The notes: generated by a model from the sequence alone, not told the origin. A stretch of 64,000 nucleotides of DNA from an uncultured Eubacterium sp. (GCA_905233545.1 CAJOEV010000001.1:62001-126000); one strand, 5' to 3'; positions 29,199 to 39,273 are shown, numbered from the stretch's first letter. Translations and numbers: made by a program.

Positions 29199-30236
29199 AT
29201 GAACAAAATAGTAAAAAGAGTTCTGGCAACCTCACTTGCAGCTGTTATGATAGGCGGCGCATTTGCAGGCTGCGCAGCAAAAACAGACGATGCAAACACA
29301 ACAACTGCAGCAAATGCAGAGGCAAAGAGCTTTAAAGTAGGTATTTGCCAGCTTGTACAGCACGAAGCACTTGATGCGGCAACTAAGGGCTTCAAAGAAA
29401 AGCTTCAGGAACTTGCCGAGGATGACGATATCACAATCGAATTCGACGAGCAGAACGCATCCGGCGAAAGCGCAAACTGCAATACTATAGTAAATCAGTT
29501 TGTATCAAATGGTTATGACCTTATTATGGCAAACGCAACACCCGCACTTCAGGCTGCAACAACAGCAACCGTATCAAGCAAAATTCCTGTAGTAGGTACT
29601 TCTGTAACCGATTACGGAACCGCACTTGAAATCAAAATGAGCGCTGGCGATCCGACAGGCATTAATGTTACAGGCGTAAGCGACCTTGCTTCTCTTGAAG
29701 AGCAGGCAAATCAGATTAAAACGCTCTTCCCCAAAACAAAGAAGGTTGGATGCATTTATTGCTCTGCAGAAGCTAACTCACTCTTCCAGGTTGAAGGAAT
29801 CAAGAAGGCTCTTGAAACATCAAACATTGAAACTGAATTCTATTCATTTGCAGATTCAAACGACATTCAGGCAGTAGCAAAGAAGGCTGCTTCCGAGTCA
29901 GATGTTATCTATATTCCTACTGATAATACAGCTGCTTCAAACGGACAGGTTATCGGTACTGCATGTCAGGAAGCTAATGTTCCGATTATTGCAGGTGAGG
30001 AAGGTATTTTCAAGAGCACAAACGCTGTTGCAACATTCTCAATCTCATATGAGGACATCGGTGAGCACGCAGGCGAAATGGCTTATGAAATCTTAACAAA
30101 GGGTGCAGACCCTGCAACAATGCCTATCTGGCAGCCCACAGACCTCACTTACTACTACAATGAGGATATGGTTAAAAAGTACAATGTAACAGTTCCCGAT
30201 GGATACGAAGAATATGAATTTGAGGATGCCGACTAA
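29199..30236 (+). CDS. ABC transporter substrate-binding lipoprotein (PF04392-type)
   Basis: Lipobox GGAFAGCAAK, KVGICQLVQHEALDAATKGFKEKL, LIMANATPALQAA. Confidence 0.9.
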   Translation: MNKIVKRVLATSLAAVMIGGAFAGCAAKTDDANTTTAANAEAKSFKVGICQLVQHEALDAATKGFKEKLQELAEDDDITIEFDEQNASGESANCNTIVNQFVSNGYDLIMANATPALQAATTATVSSKIPVVGTSVTDYGTALEIKMSAGDPTGINVTGVSDLASLEEQANQIKTLFPKTKKVGCIYCSAEANSLFQVEGIKKALETSNIETEFYSFADSNDIQAVAKKAASESDVIYIPTDNTAASNGQVIGTACQEANVPIIAGEEGIFKSTNAVATFSISYEDIGEHAGEMAYEILTKGADPATMPIWQPTDLTYYYNEDMVKKYNVTVPDGYEEYEFEDAD

Positions 30237-30243
30237 ATTTTTA

Positions 30244-30324
30244 TTGACTATTTAAAGGCGTTACAGTATACTATCAATATCTTATTATATTTTAAGAGCA
30301 ATAAGGTAACTTATTGCTCTTAAA
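30244..30324 (+). promoter_or_regulatory. Internal promoter followed by a 15-bp perfect hairpin (attenuator or partial terminator candidate)
   Basis: TTGACT-17-TATACT (30244-30272); TTTAAGAGCAATAAG-gtaa-CTTATTGCTCTTAAA (30291-30324). Confidence 0.65.
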
Positions 30325-30350
30325 TCTTGTTTTGAAACGGAGGAAAAACT

Positions 30351-31262
30351 ATGGGAGCCTTTGTGAATGCTTTGCCCGGTGCTGTCGGACTGGGACTTAT
30401 ATGGGGAATTATGGCAATCGGTGTTTATATAACATTCAGAGTTTTGGATTTTGCCGATTTGACCGTTGACGGAACCTTTGCAACAGGCGGTGCGGCACTT
30501 GTAATGTCTATGATTGCAGGATGCAATATTTATTTAGCGCTGATAATTGCTTTTGCGGCGGGTTGCGTTGCAGGACTTATTACGGGTATTCTTAATACTC
30601 AGCTTGGAATTCCGCCGATTTTGGCAGGTATTTTAACACAGCTTGCACTTTATTCAATCAACCTCAGAATTCTCGGCAAATCGAATCAGCCCATTTCGGC
30701 TTATAACTATAATTTAATTGCCAGTATGACAAATATTAAGCAGGCAATTATTGTTGTCAGTTTGTTTGTTGTTGCGATTATCGCAATACTGTATTGGTTC
30801 TTCGGCACCGAAATCGGTCATTCCATTCGTGCAACGGGAAGCAATCATAATATGGCAAAAGCAAACGGTATTAACATAAACATTGCAAAAATTATTGCTC
30901 TTGTTTTATCAAACGGTATCGTTGCTCTTGCAGGCGGACTTTTCGCACAGTATCAGGGCTTTTCGGATATCAATATGGGACGAGGCGCAATTGTTGTAGG
31001 CTTAGCGGCAGTTATTATCGGCGAGGTTATTTTCGGAAAGATTTTCAAGAATTTCGCTTTGAGATTACTTGCTGTTGCCTTCGGCGGCATTATCTATTAT
31101 ATAGTAATGCAGTTTGTAATCAGTCTCGGACTGAATACCGACGACTTAAAGCTTCTCACAGCAATAATAGTTGCAATATTCCTCGGTGTACCGTATCTGA
31201 AAAATAAATATGCCGAAACGCATGTTAAAATGCCCAAGGCAGAAAAGGAGGTTAAAGAATAA
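30351..31262 (+). CDS. ABC transporter permease
   Basis: Polytopic, GLGLIWGIMAIGVYITFRVLDFADLTVDGTFATGGAA typical of the BPL/LivH-like permease paired with PF04392 binding proteins. Confidence 0.9.
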   Translation: MGAFVNALPGAVGLGLIWGIMAIGVYITFRVLDFADLTVDGTFATGGAALVMSMIAGCNIYLALIIAFAAGCVAGLITGILNTQLGIPPILAGILTQLALYSINLRILGKSNQPISAYNYNLIASMTNIKQAIIVVSLFVVAIIAILYWFFGTEIGHSIRATGSNHNMAKANGININIAKIIALVLSNGIVALAGGLFAQYQGFSDINMGRGAIVVGLAAVIIGEVIFGKIFKNFALRLLAVAFGGIIYYIVMQFVISLGLNTDDLKLLTAIIVAIFLGVPYLKNKYAETHVKMPKAEKEVKE

Positions 31263-32059
31263 TGCTTGAGATTAAAAATGTTCACAAAACCTTTAACCCC
31301 GGAACAATAAACGAAAAGAAAGCGCTCACAGGTGTTGACCTTGTTCTTAACGAGGGCGATTTTGTAACCGTAATCGGCGGTAACGGAGCAGGTAAATCAA
31401 CGATGCTCAATATGATTGCAGGCGTTTATCCCGTTGACTGCGGAAGCATTATAATCGACGGTGAGGATGTTACCAAATATCCCGAACACAAGCGAGCAAA
31501 GTATATCGGAAGAGTTTTCCAGGACCCGATGACGGGTACCGCTGCCGATATGCAGATTGAAGAGAACTTAGCTCTTGCCGCAAGACGCGGACAGCACAGA
31601 GGACTCGGTGCAGGTATTCACAGAAAAGAAAGAGAAGAGTATAAAGAGCTTCTTGCAAGCCTCGGACTCGGTCTTGAGGACAGATTAACAACAAAGGTTG
31701 GTCTTCTTTCGGGCGGTCAGCGTCAGGCAATAACGCTTCTTATGGCAACTCTTAAAAAGCCGAAGCTCCTTCTTCTTGATGAGCACACCGCTGCTCTCGA
31801 CCCGAAAACCGCTAAAATGGTGCTTGATATAACTCAGCAGATTGTTGAGGAGCACAACCTCACAACAATTATGATTACCCATAATATGAGGGACGCTATC
31901 AATATCGGTAACAGACTGATTATGATGAACGACGGAAAAATCATTTATGATGTTTCGGGCGAAGAAAAGAAAGCCCTTCACAAATCCGAGCTTCTTGAAA
32001 AGTTCAAGGACAATGCAGGCGAAGAGCTCGATAACGACAGAATGCTTTTATCAGAATAA
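31262..32059 (+). CDS. ABC transporter ATP-binding protein
   Basis: GGNGAGKSTMLN Walker A, LSGGQRQAI signature, LLLLDEHTAALD Walker B. Confidence 0.95.
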   Translation: MLEIKNVHKTFNPGTINEKKALTGVDLVLNEGDFVTVIGGNGAGKSTMLNMIAGVYPVDCGSIIIDGEDVTKYPEHKRAKYIGRVFQDPMTGTAADMQIEENLALAARRGQHRGLGAGIHRKEREEYKELLASLGLGLEDRLTTKVGLLSGGQRQAITLLMATLKKPKLLLLDEHTAALDPKTAKMVLDITQQIVEEHNLTTIMITHNMRDAINIGNRLIMMNDGKIIYDVSGEEKKALHKSELLEKFKDNAGEELDNDRMLLSE

Positions 32060-32060
32060 C

Positions 32061-32088
32061 AAAAACCGAGGATTGCTCCTCGGTTTTT
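32061..32088 (+). terminator. Rho-independent terminator
   Basis: AAAAACCGAGGA-ttgc-TCCTCGGTTTTT. Confidence 0.9.
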
Positions 32089-32094
32089 AATTTG

Positions 32095-32220
32095 GTGAAA
32101 AGTTAAGAGTGAAGAGTTAAAAGTTAAGGTTTCTCACTTTGTTCGGTCAATTAATGCTTATTGTTTGAGCGCAGCGAGTAACCGCAACTCTTCACTTTTC
32201 ATTCTTCATTTTTAATTATT
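32095..32220. repeat. Intergenic 7-nt-period element A (inverted heptamer arrays flanking a core)
   Basis: GTGAAAA GTTAAGA GTGAAGA GTTAAAA GTTAAGG, then TTTCTCACTTTGTTCGGTCAATTA core, then a reverse-complement array (AATTAAA AATGAAG AATGAAA AGTGAAG on the other strand). Confidence 0.85.
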
Positions 32221-32715
32221 CTACCACTCCATTGTGTGTAATTTGCCTTTTGATGAAAGCTCGGGGTAGTTCCATTGGCGCAGAACCTCGTAGGTTCCGA
32301 CTGCAACGGCGTTTGATAGGTTAAGGCTTCTGATAATGCCCCTCATCGGCAGGCGCACGCAGAAATCGTGGTTCTGCTTTAGGAGTTCCTCGGGCAGTCC
32401 CTTTGTTTCCTTGCCGAAAACGAGGAAACAGCCGTCGGGGTATTCAACCTCGGAATGTGCCTGTTCGGCTTTCGTGGTGAAATAATAGAATGTCCCGCCC
32501 TTGTTTTTTTCAAAAAACTCGGGAGTTGATTCATAGTAGGTTATATCAAGCTTATCCCAGTAGTCAAGCCCTGCACGCTTAACCTGTTTGTCCGTTATAT
32601 GAAACCCCATAGGTCCCACAAGGTGGAGCCTTGCGCCCGTTGCGGCGCAGGTGCGCGCAATATTGCCCGTGTTCTGGGGTATTTCGGGTTCAATTAAAAC
32701 TATGTTCAGCTGCAT
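32221..32715 (-). CDS. trmL: tRNA (cytidine(34)-2'-O)-methyltransferase (SPOUT)
   Basis: LNIVLIEPEIPQNTGNIARTCAATGARLHLVGPMGF, FGKETKGLPEELL, RSLNLSNAVAVGTYEVLRQ. Confidence 0.96.
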   Translation of the reverse strand: MQLNIVLIEPEIPQNTGNIARTCAATGARLHLVGPMGFHITDKQVKRAGLDYWDKLDITYYESTPEFFEKNKGGTFYYFTTKAEQAHSEVEYPDGCFLVFGKETKGLPEELLKQNHDFCVRLPMRGIIRSLNLSNAVAVGTYEVLRQWNYPELSSKGKLHTMEW

Positions 32716-33677
32716 TATCCCTGTTCCTTTATAATTCTTACTGCCATTTCTTCAAGCTGTTCAAAATGCTCAAAAGAGCAGATTTCTTTTCTGAGCGCTG
32801 CGCCGCCGCGCATTCCCTTTGTGTAGTATGCGGCGTGGTGACGGGCTTCGCGCATTGCTGTGTATTCGCCCTTGTATTCAATAATCTTTTCAATATGCCT
32901 TAGCATAACCGCCATTTTCTGGGTAACAGTCGGCTCGGGTATGAGTCGGCAATCATTCAGGTATGCGTTTATTCTCTGAAAAATCCAGGGATTTCCGAGA
33001 GCGCCCCTGCCAATCATAATCGCGTCGCAGTTTGTTTTTTCAAGCATAATTGCGGCGCTTTGTTCGTCCGTTATGTCTCCGTTGCCGATAACGGGGATTG
33101 AAACGGCTTTTTTAACATTATATATAAGGTCGAGGTCAACCTTTCCGCTGTACATCTGCTGACGGGTTCTTCCGTGAACTGCTATTGCAGATGCGCCCGC
33201 CTTTTCGGCGAGCTGAGCCATCTGAACGGCGTTTATGCTGTTTTCATCCCATCCCGAGCGGATTTTTACCGTAACGGGAACGGGGACGGCGTCAACAACC
33301 GCCTTTGTTATATCGTATGCAAGCTCGGGCTTTTTCATAAGGCTTGCTCCGCCGCCATTCATAGCAATCTTCGGAGCAGGGCAGCCCATATTTATATCAA
33401 TTATCTCGGGATTATATTCAAGGCATTTAACAGCTGCCTGAGCCATAATCTCGGGGTCATCACCGAAAATCTGAGCTCCTGTCGGGTGTTCATCGCCGAG
33501 GGTTAAAAGCTCCTTGCTTTTTTTATCGCCCATGGTAAGTCCCTTTGAAGAGACCATTTCGGTAACGGTATAGCTCGCGCCGTAATTATGACAAAGTTCA
33601 CGGAAGGCTCTGTCCGCAATTCCTGCCATCGGTGCAAGAAAAACTGTGTTATTGAATTCAACATTTCCAATTTTCAT
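32715..33677 (-). CDS. dusB: tRNA-dihydrouridine synthase
   Basis: FLAPMAGIADRAFRELCHNYGA, DINMGCPAPK, GRTRQQMYSG, GRGALGNPWIF. Confidence 0.95.
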   Translation of the reverse strand: MKIGNVEFNNTVFLAPMAGIADRAFRELCHNYGASYTVTEMVSSKGLTMGDKKSKELLTLGDEHPTGAQIFGDDPEIMAQAAVKCLEYNPEIIDINMGCPAPKIAMNGGGASLMKKPELAYDITKAVVDAVPVPVTVKIRSGWDENSINAVQMAQLAEKAGASAIAVHGRTRQQMYSGKVDLDLIYNVKKAVSIPVIGNGDITDEQSAAIMLEKTNCDAIMIGRGALGNPWIFQRINAYLNDCRLIPEPTVTQKMAVMLRHIEKIIEYKGEYTAMREARHHAAYYTKGMRGGAALRKEICSFEHFEQLEEMAVRIIKEQG

Positions 33678-33842
33678 AGATATACCTCTTTCGTTTCGCA
33701 GTTAATATAACATATAACGACATATAAATCAAACACCTTTGGTAATTATATACAAAAAACAGTGCGTTTTTTTCTATCAAGGCGGAGTTGAAAAGTGTTG
33801 ATAATTATAGTAAAATTATATTTATATTAAAGGAGTGATTTT

Positions 33843-34484
33843 TTGAACGACGTTTATAAACTTACAAGCCCGAGAAATGAAAATGTTTTCATTCATCTTG
33901 TTAAGGGGCATTTTGTTTCGGCAAATAACCACATTAATTATTATATCGGAACTTCGGATGTTAAGCATAATCACGATGTTTCAGTTGACACGGCTATGCT
34001 TCTTGCCGAATACTATAATACAAATGAAATTCAGGCGGATACGGTTTTATGTTTATATGAAACCCAGGCGCTCGGTGCATATCTTGCCCACGAGCTTTCG
34101 CGCCCGAATATGTACAGATATGATTCAAAGCGTGAAATCTATGTTGTAGGAAGCGAATATGACTCAAGCGGAAATATGATTTTCCGCGATAACCTTGTAA
34201 GAATGATTAAGAACAAAAATGTTATTGTTCTTATTTCAGCTATAACAAGCGGTAAAACTGTTGAGCGCGCAATGGAAAGCGTTGAATACTACGGCGGAAA
34301 GGTTATCGGAGTTTCAAGCGTTTTCAGTGCCGTTGATGAAATCAGCGGTGTTCATGTAAACACAATCTTTTCAGGCAGAGAAATTCCCGAGTACAGAGCA
34401 TACCAGAGCCACAACTGTCCGCTTTGTCAGCAGGGAACACCTGTTATGGCAATTGTTAACAGCTACGGATATTCTGTTTTATAA
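33843..34484 (+). CDS. Phosphoribosyltransferase (orotate PRT-like)
   Basis: NVIVLISAITSGKTVERAMESVEYYGGKVIGVSSVFS resembles a PRPP-binding loop context. Confidence 0.6.
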   Translation: MNDVYKLTSPRNENVFIHLVKGHFVSANNHINYYIGTSDVKHNHDVSVDTAMLLAEYYNTNEIQADTVLCLYETQALGAYLAHELSRPNMYRYDSKREIYVVGSEYDSSGNMIFRDNLVRMIKNKNVIVLISAITSGKTVERAMESVEYYGGKVIGVSSVFSAVDEISGVHVNTIFSGREIPEYRAYQSHNCPLCQQGTPVMAIVNSYGYSVL

Positions 34485-34540
34485 TTGAGAATTGAGAGTT
34501 GAGAATTGAGAATTTCGGGTCGCTTTGCTCCGATTATATT
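34484..34540. repeat. Intergenic 7-nt-period element C
   Basis: ATTGAGA ATTGAGA GTTGAGA ATTGAGA ATTTCGG then GTCGCTTTGCTCCGATTAT. Confidence 0.8.
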
Positions 34541-34546
34541 TTGTTC

Positions 34547-34574
34547 TTGACAAAAGATTTTTATTTGTTATAAT
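34547..34574 (+). promoter_or_regulatory. Promoter of the leuAB T-box transcript
   Basis: TTGACA-16 nt-TATAAT. Confidence 0.6.
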
Positions 34575-34580
34575 ACTAAT

Positions 34581-34850
34581 ACAAATTAAATATAACCTAT
34601 TTAAAGACTTTGATGCAGAAAAAGATTTTTCACTTTAGTTTCAGAGAGTCGGCGGTTGGTGAAAGCCGATACAGGGTGTTGAATGAATAGCTCTCTGCGG
34701 AGTTGATGTACTGAATAGAAATCAATAGGTGCATACGCTTAACCGCGTTATCGGTTGAGGCATTGATGGATGCTAAAGGGCGGTTTTAAACCGCTGAAAT
34801 AGGGTGGTACCGCGTTTTTAACGCCCCTATACATTTGTGTAGGGGCTTTT
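34581..34850 (+). promoter_or_regulatory. T-box riboswitch leader upstream of leuA
   Basis: AGAGAG/CTCTCT stem I base, GGTGAAAGCCGA, canonical AGGGTGGTACCGCG T-box (34801-34814), terminator GCCCCTATACA-tttg-TGTGTAGGGGC-TTTT. Confidence 0.95.
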
Positions 34851-34927
34851 GTTATGCTCCTGACGCAGTATAACTTGGGCATTGAAGATTCAACCTTCAA
34901 TGACAAAAATGTAAAGGAGAAAGAATT

Positions 34928-36664
34928 ATGAAAAAAGGTTATGAAAAATACACACCGTTTAAGCCGATTAATCTTCCTGACAGACAGTGGCCGAACAATG
35001 TTATAACGAAGGCTCCCGTCTGGTGTTCGGTTGATATGAGGGACGGAAATCAGTCCCTTGTTGACCCAATGAATCTTCAGGAAAAGCTTGAGTTTTTCCA
35101 GACTCTTATTGATGTCGGCTTTAAAGAAATTGAAGTAGGATTTCCGTCTGCAAGCGAAACAGAATACGAGATTTTAAGAACTCTTATCGACGGACATTAT
35201 ATCCCCGACGATGTAACAATTCAGGTGCTTGTTCAGGCAAGACCCCATCTTATCAAAAAGACCTTTGAGGCAATTCAGGGCGCAAAGAATGTTATCGTGC
35301 ATTTCTACAATTCAACCTCAACCCTTCAGAGAAAGGTTGTTTTCAAAACAGATATGCAGGGTGTTATTGACATTGCCGTAAAGGGAGCAAATCTTATTTA
35401 CGAGCTGACCGAAGAGGAAAAGAAGAACAACCCCGATATGAATATCCGTTTTGAGTATTCACCTGAATCATTCACAGGAACCGAAATGGACAATGCGGTT
35501 GAAATCTGCCGTCAGGTTATGGAAGCGCTTCACATTACAAAGGATAACCCGATTATTCTCAACCTTCCCTCAACTGTTGAGTGTTCAACTCCAAACGGAT
35601 ATGCCGACCAGATTGAATATTTCTGCCGTCATCTTCCCAACAGAGAAGCTGCTGTTATTTCGCTTCATCCCCATAACGACAGAGGCGAGGGTGTTGCTGC
35701 AACCGAGCTTGCTCTTATGGCTGGAGCCGACAGAGTTGAAGGAACACTTTTCGGCAACGGTGAAAGAACGGGTAATGTTGACGTTGTTACTCTTGCACTT
35801 AATATGTGGACTCAGGGCGTTGACCCCGAGCTTGATTTCCATGATATAAACAAGATTAAAGAAGTATACGAGCGCTGCACGAAAATGCAGGTTCCGCCTC
35901 GTCATCCGTATGCAGGCGAGCTTGTTTTCACTGCATTCTCGGGCTCTCATCAGGATGCCATCAACAAGGGCAAAATCTATATGGAAGAGAGCAAAACCGA
36001 TATGTGGGAGGTTCCGTATCTTCCGATTGACCCTGCAGATGTTGGCAGAGAATACGAGCCGATTATTCGCATAAATTCACAGTCGGGTAAGGGTGGAACA
36101 GCGTTCATCCTTGCAAATAACTACGGCATCAAAATGCCGAAGGCAATGCACCCCGAATTCGGCGCTGTTGTTCAGAAGGCGTGCGACGAAAAGGGAAAGG
36201 AACTTTCTGCAACAGAGGTTTTCGATTTATTCCAGAAGGAATACAGAAATGTTGCAGGTCCCTACAGACTCCGCAACTACAAGGTATATGAAGAAAAGAT
36301 TGAGGAAGAGGAGCTTTCAAAGGTTAAGTTCGAAGGAACAATTACCTATAAGGACGGCGCACCCATAAGCATCAGCGGAGACGGAAGCGGTCCCATCGGC
36401 GCATTCTTCACTGCAATCAGAGAAATCGGAATTACCGGATATGAGTTTATTGACTACAGCGAGCACGCTATTTCAGTAGGCTCGGATTCAAAGGCTATCA
36501 GCTATATACATCTTAAGAATCCTGAGGGCAAGGATGTTTTCGGAATCGGCGTAAGCCATAATATCAGCTATGCTTCAATGAAGGGAATTATCTGCGCGAT
36601 TAACCGCGACCAGCCCGATACATTCCGCGATTCTACAATGCCCGGTATCTTCGATATTTGTTAA
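34928..36664 (+). CDS. leuA: 2-isopropylmalate synthase
   Basis: [68 protein letters not shown]. Confidence 0.97.
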   Translation: MKKGYEKYTPFKPINLPDRQWPNNVITKAPVWCSVDMRDGNQSLVDPMNLQEKLEFFQTLIDVGFKEIEVGFPSASETEYEILRTLIDGHYIPDDVTIQVLVQARPHLIKKTFEAIQGAKNVIVHFYNSTSTLQRKVVFKTDMQGVIDIAVKGANLIYELTEEEKKNNPDMNIRFEYSPESFTGTEMDNAVEICRQVMEALHITKDNPIILNLPSTVECSTPNGYADQIEYFCRHLPNREAAVISLHPHNDRGEGVAATELALMAGADRVEGTLFGNGERTGNVDVVTLALNMWTQGVDPELDFHDINKIKEVYERCTKMQVPPRHPYAGELVFTAFSGSHQDAINKGKIYMEESKTDMWEVPYLPIDPADVGREYEPIIRINSQSGKGGTAFILANNYGIKMPKAMHPEFGAVVQKACDEKGKELSATEVFDLFQKEYRNVAGPYRLRNYKVYEEKIEEEELSKVKFEGTITYKDGAPISISGDGSGPIGAFFTAIREIGITGYEFIDYSEHAISVGSDSKAISYIHLKNPEGKDVFGIGVSHNISYASMKGIICAINRDQPDTFRDSTMPGIFDIC

Positions 36665-36677
36665 AAGGAGAAAAACG

Positions 36678-37748
36678 ATGAAAGAATTCAGAATAACGGT
36701 TTTAAAAGGCGACGGAATCGGACCTGAAATTGTTGATGAAACTATAAAGGTTCTCAACAAGGCGGGCGACAGATTCGGCTTTAAGTTCAACTATAATTAT
36801 CAGCTCCTCGGCGGATGTGCAATCGATGAAACGGGCGTTCCGTATCCCGAGGCAACGGCTGAGGCTTGCAAGGCAAGCGACGCAGTTCTTCTCGGAGCAG
36901 TCGGCGGACCGAAATGGGACGACCAGCCAGGCAGCAACCGCCCTGAAAAAGGACTTCTTGCAATAAGAGAGGACTTAGGTCTTTTTGCAAACCTTCGTCC
37001 TGCAAAGATTTTTGCTCCGCTTAAAAGCGCTTCTCCGATTAAGGAGGAGATTATTGGCGACGGACTTGATATTCTTATTGTCCGCGAGCTTACGGGCGGA
37101 ATATATTTCGGCGACAGAGGAACATATGAAGAAAACGGCGTTGTCGGCGCGTTTGATACCGAGCGCTACACCTATCCCGAAATCAAGAGAATTGTTGTTG
37201 CAGGTTTTGAATACGCAATGAAGCGTGATAAGAGATTAACCTGCGTTGACAAGGCGAATGTTCTTGATTCATCAAGACTCTGGCGCAAGGTTATGGAAGA
37301 AACCGCAAAGGATTATCCCGAGGTTGAGGTTTCGTATATGTATGTTGATAACTGTGCAATGCAGCTTGTACGCAATCCCAATCAGTTTGACACAATTGTT
37401 ACTTCAAACATCTTTGGTGACATTCTTTCTGATGAGGCTTCGATGATAAGCGGTTCAATCGGTATGCTTGCTTCGGCTTCTCTTGCAGAGGGCACATTCG
37501 GACTCTATGAGCCGATTCACGGCTCGGCTCCCGATATTGCAAACCAGGGCAAGGCAAATCCGCTTGCAACAATTCTTTCGGGCGCTATGATGCTTCGCTA
37601 TACCTTCGGTGAAAGCGAGGCTGCCGATGCGATTGAAAAAGCAGTTGACGAGGCGCTTACAAAAGCAAGAACACCCGATATTTACGAGGAAGGTTTCCAG
37701 AAAGTTACAACCTCCGAAATGGGCGACCTTGTTGCTTCACTTTTATAA
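36678..37748 (+). CDS. leuB: 3-isopropylmalate dehydrogenase
   Basis: [61 protein letters not shown]. Confidence 0.97.
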   Translation: MKEFRITVLKGDGIGPEIVDETIKVLNKAGDRFGFKFNYNYQLLGGCAIDETGVPYPEATAEACKASDAVLLGAVGGPKWDDQPGSNRPEKGLLAIREDLGLFANLRPAKIFAPLKSASPIKEEIIGDGLDILIVRELTGGIYFGDRGTYEENGVVGAFDTERYTYPEIKRIVVAGFEYAMKRDKRLTCVDKANVLDSSRLWRKVMEETAKDYPEVEVSYMYVDNCAMQLVRNPNQFDTIVTSNIFGDILSDEASMISGSIGMLASASLAEGTFGLYEPIHGSAPDIANQGKANPLATILSGAMMLRYTFGESEAADAIEKAVDEALTKARTPDIYEEGFQKVTTSEMGDLVASLL

Positions 37749-37758
37749 AAACAAAAAG

Positions 37759-37792
37759 CCGATGCAGTAATTAAACTGCATCGGTTATTTTT
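37759..37792. terminator. Bidirectional terminator between convergent genes
   Basis: CCGATGCAG-taattaaa-CTGCATCGG then TTATTTTTTATT; A-tract on the other side. Confidence 0.85.
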
Positions 37793-38234
37793 TATTCCTG
37801 AGTTTTTTGAAAAAGTCACTCAAAAGCCCGGAACATTCCTCTTCCATAACTCCTGCGATGATTTCGGGCTTGTGATTATAGGGCAGACGGTTGAAATCGG
37901 AAACCGAGCCGAAGGAGCCAGCCTTGTTATCATATGCGCCGAAATAAACGGTTTTTATTCTTGAATTGATAATTGCGCCCGCACACATCGGGCACGGTTC
38001 GAGAGTAACATATAAATCACAGCCGAAAAGTCTCCATCCGCCAAGCTTTTTGCAGGCATTGTTTATTGCTTCAATCTCTGCATGGTGCAGGGCGTTTTTT
38101 TCATTCTCTCTGCGATTTCGACCCGTTGCGATAATTTCGCCATCCTTAACAATAACGGCGCCGACGGGCACTTCGCCCTCTTTTTCACTTTCCACAGCAA
38201 GCGCTATGGCTTTTTCCATATAAGTATTTTTCAT
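37785..38234 (-). CDS. tadA: tRNA-specific adenosine deaminase
   Basis: VPVGAVIVKDG, HAEIEAINNA, TLEPCPMCAGAIINSRI. Confidence 0.95.
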   Translation of the reverse strand: MKNTYMEKAIALAVESEKEGEVPVGAVIVKDGEIIATGRNRRENEKNALHHAEIEAINNACKKLGGWRLFGCDLYVTLEPCPMCAGAIINSRIKTVYFGAYDNKAGSFGSVSDFNRLPYNHKPEIIAGVMEEECSGLLSDFFKKLRNKK

Positions 38235-38235
38235 C

Positions 38236-39273
38236 TTATTTTATCGGAACAATTGATTGAGTTGTGAAATAAACCATTATTATAAACGGAATAAAAAATC
38301 CGGGAACAAGGCATAAAAGCTTTTCACCGAATGAAAGCGAGTATGGCTCTCTGAGCTTGTTCTGACGCTTCGGGATGAGCTTTTTCTTCATAATGAGATA
38401 TATTGCTCCCCAAATTCCAAGCGCGCTCCACAGAATATACATTGCAGGAGTAATAGATTCTTCAGCTTTGGCAAGCCCTGCAAATTTCACTATGGTATTT
38501 GTAACGGATATTGAGTTATTCAGTCCGTGAATAAACATAGCGGGAATAACACTGTCGGTAACAACTGTGACATAGCCTACAATCAGCCCCACGCAGAATG
38601 CAAAAACAAACTGAATGACATTCTGGTGAATAAGACCGAAAACAATGCTGACAGCAAAAACAGCAAATCCCTTGCCGTATTTTCTGAGTGCACCGAGTGT
38701 GCAGCAACGCATTGCAAATTCTTCAAAAATTGCAGGCGCAATCGCGGTTGAAGCAACAATAACAACACATTCAAAAGCACTTGTCGGGTCGTTGTATTCA
38801 GGCTGAATCAGCTTATAGCCGAATTGCTTGAACAATGAAATAACAAAAGCGGCTATGAAATTTGCAACAACACAGCATCCCATTCCAAAGCTTACCCATG
38901 CGAAAGCGGGAAGCTTTCCGAGGGCTTTATTCGGTATTAAATTGCCCTCATACTGCTTTCTCAAAACGAGTGACATAATGGAAAAGGGAATAAGAAGCGC
39001 TAACAAGTCAACAGCAATTATGTTGAATGCATACTGAAACAGTGTTGAATCGTTAAACGCTGAATAATACGGTGTCAGCTGAAGTCCTAAAACAGCAAAA
39101 ATTTCAATAATCAGACTGAAAACCAACGTTCCTCCGATAACAAGTCCCGTTTTAATCAATTCGTGTTTCTGGATTCTTCTTTTGTTTTTATAAAACATTT
39201 CCGCCTGATACCGGGCATTTGCCTGCTCAGTATTATTATAACCCGGCGGCTGATAGAAAATATTGTTTCGCAT
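38236..39273 (-). CDS. CPBP family intramembrane protease
   Basis: TAIAPAIFEEFAMRCCTLGALRKYG (EExxxR), FGLIHQNVIQFVFAF, AMFIHGLNNSI. Confidence 0.85.
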   Translation of the reverse strand: MRNNIFYQPPGYNNTEQANARYQAEMFYKNKRRIQKHELIKTGLVIGGTLVFSLIIEIFAVLGLQLTPYYSAFNDSTLFQYAFNIIAVDLLALLIPFSIMSLVLRKQYEGNLIPNKALGKLPAFAWVSFGMGCCVVANFIAAFVISLFKQFGYKLIQPEYNDPTSAFECVVIVASTAIAPAIFEEFAMRCCTLGALRKYGKGFAVFAVSIVFGLIHQNVIQFVFAFCVGLIVGYVTVVTDSVIPAMFIHGLNNSISVTNTIVKFAGLAKAEESITPAMYILWSALGIWGAIYLIMKKKLIPKRQNKLREPYSLSFGEKLLCLVPGFFIPFIIMVYFTTQSIVPIK

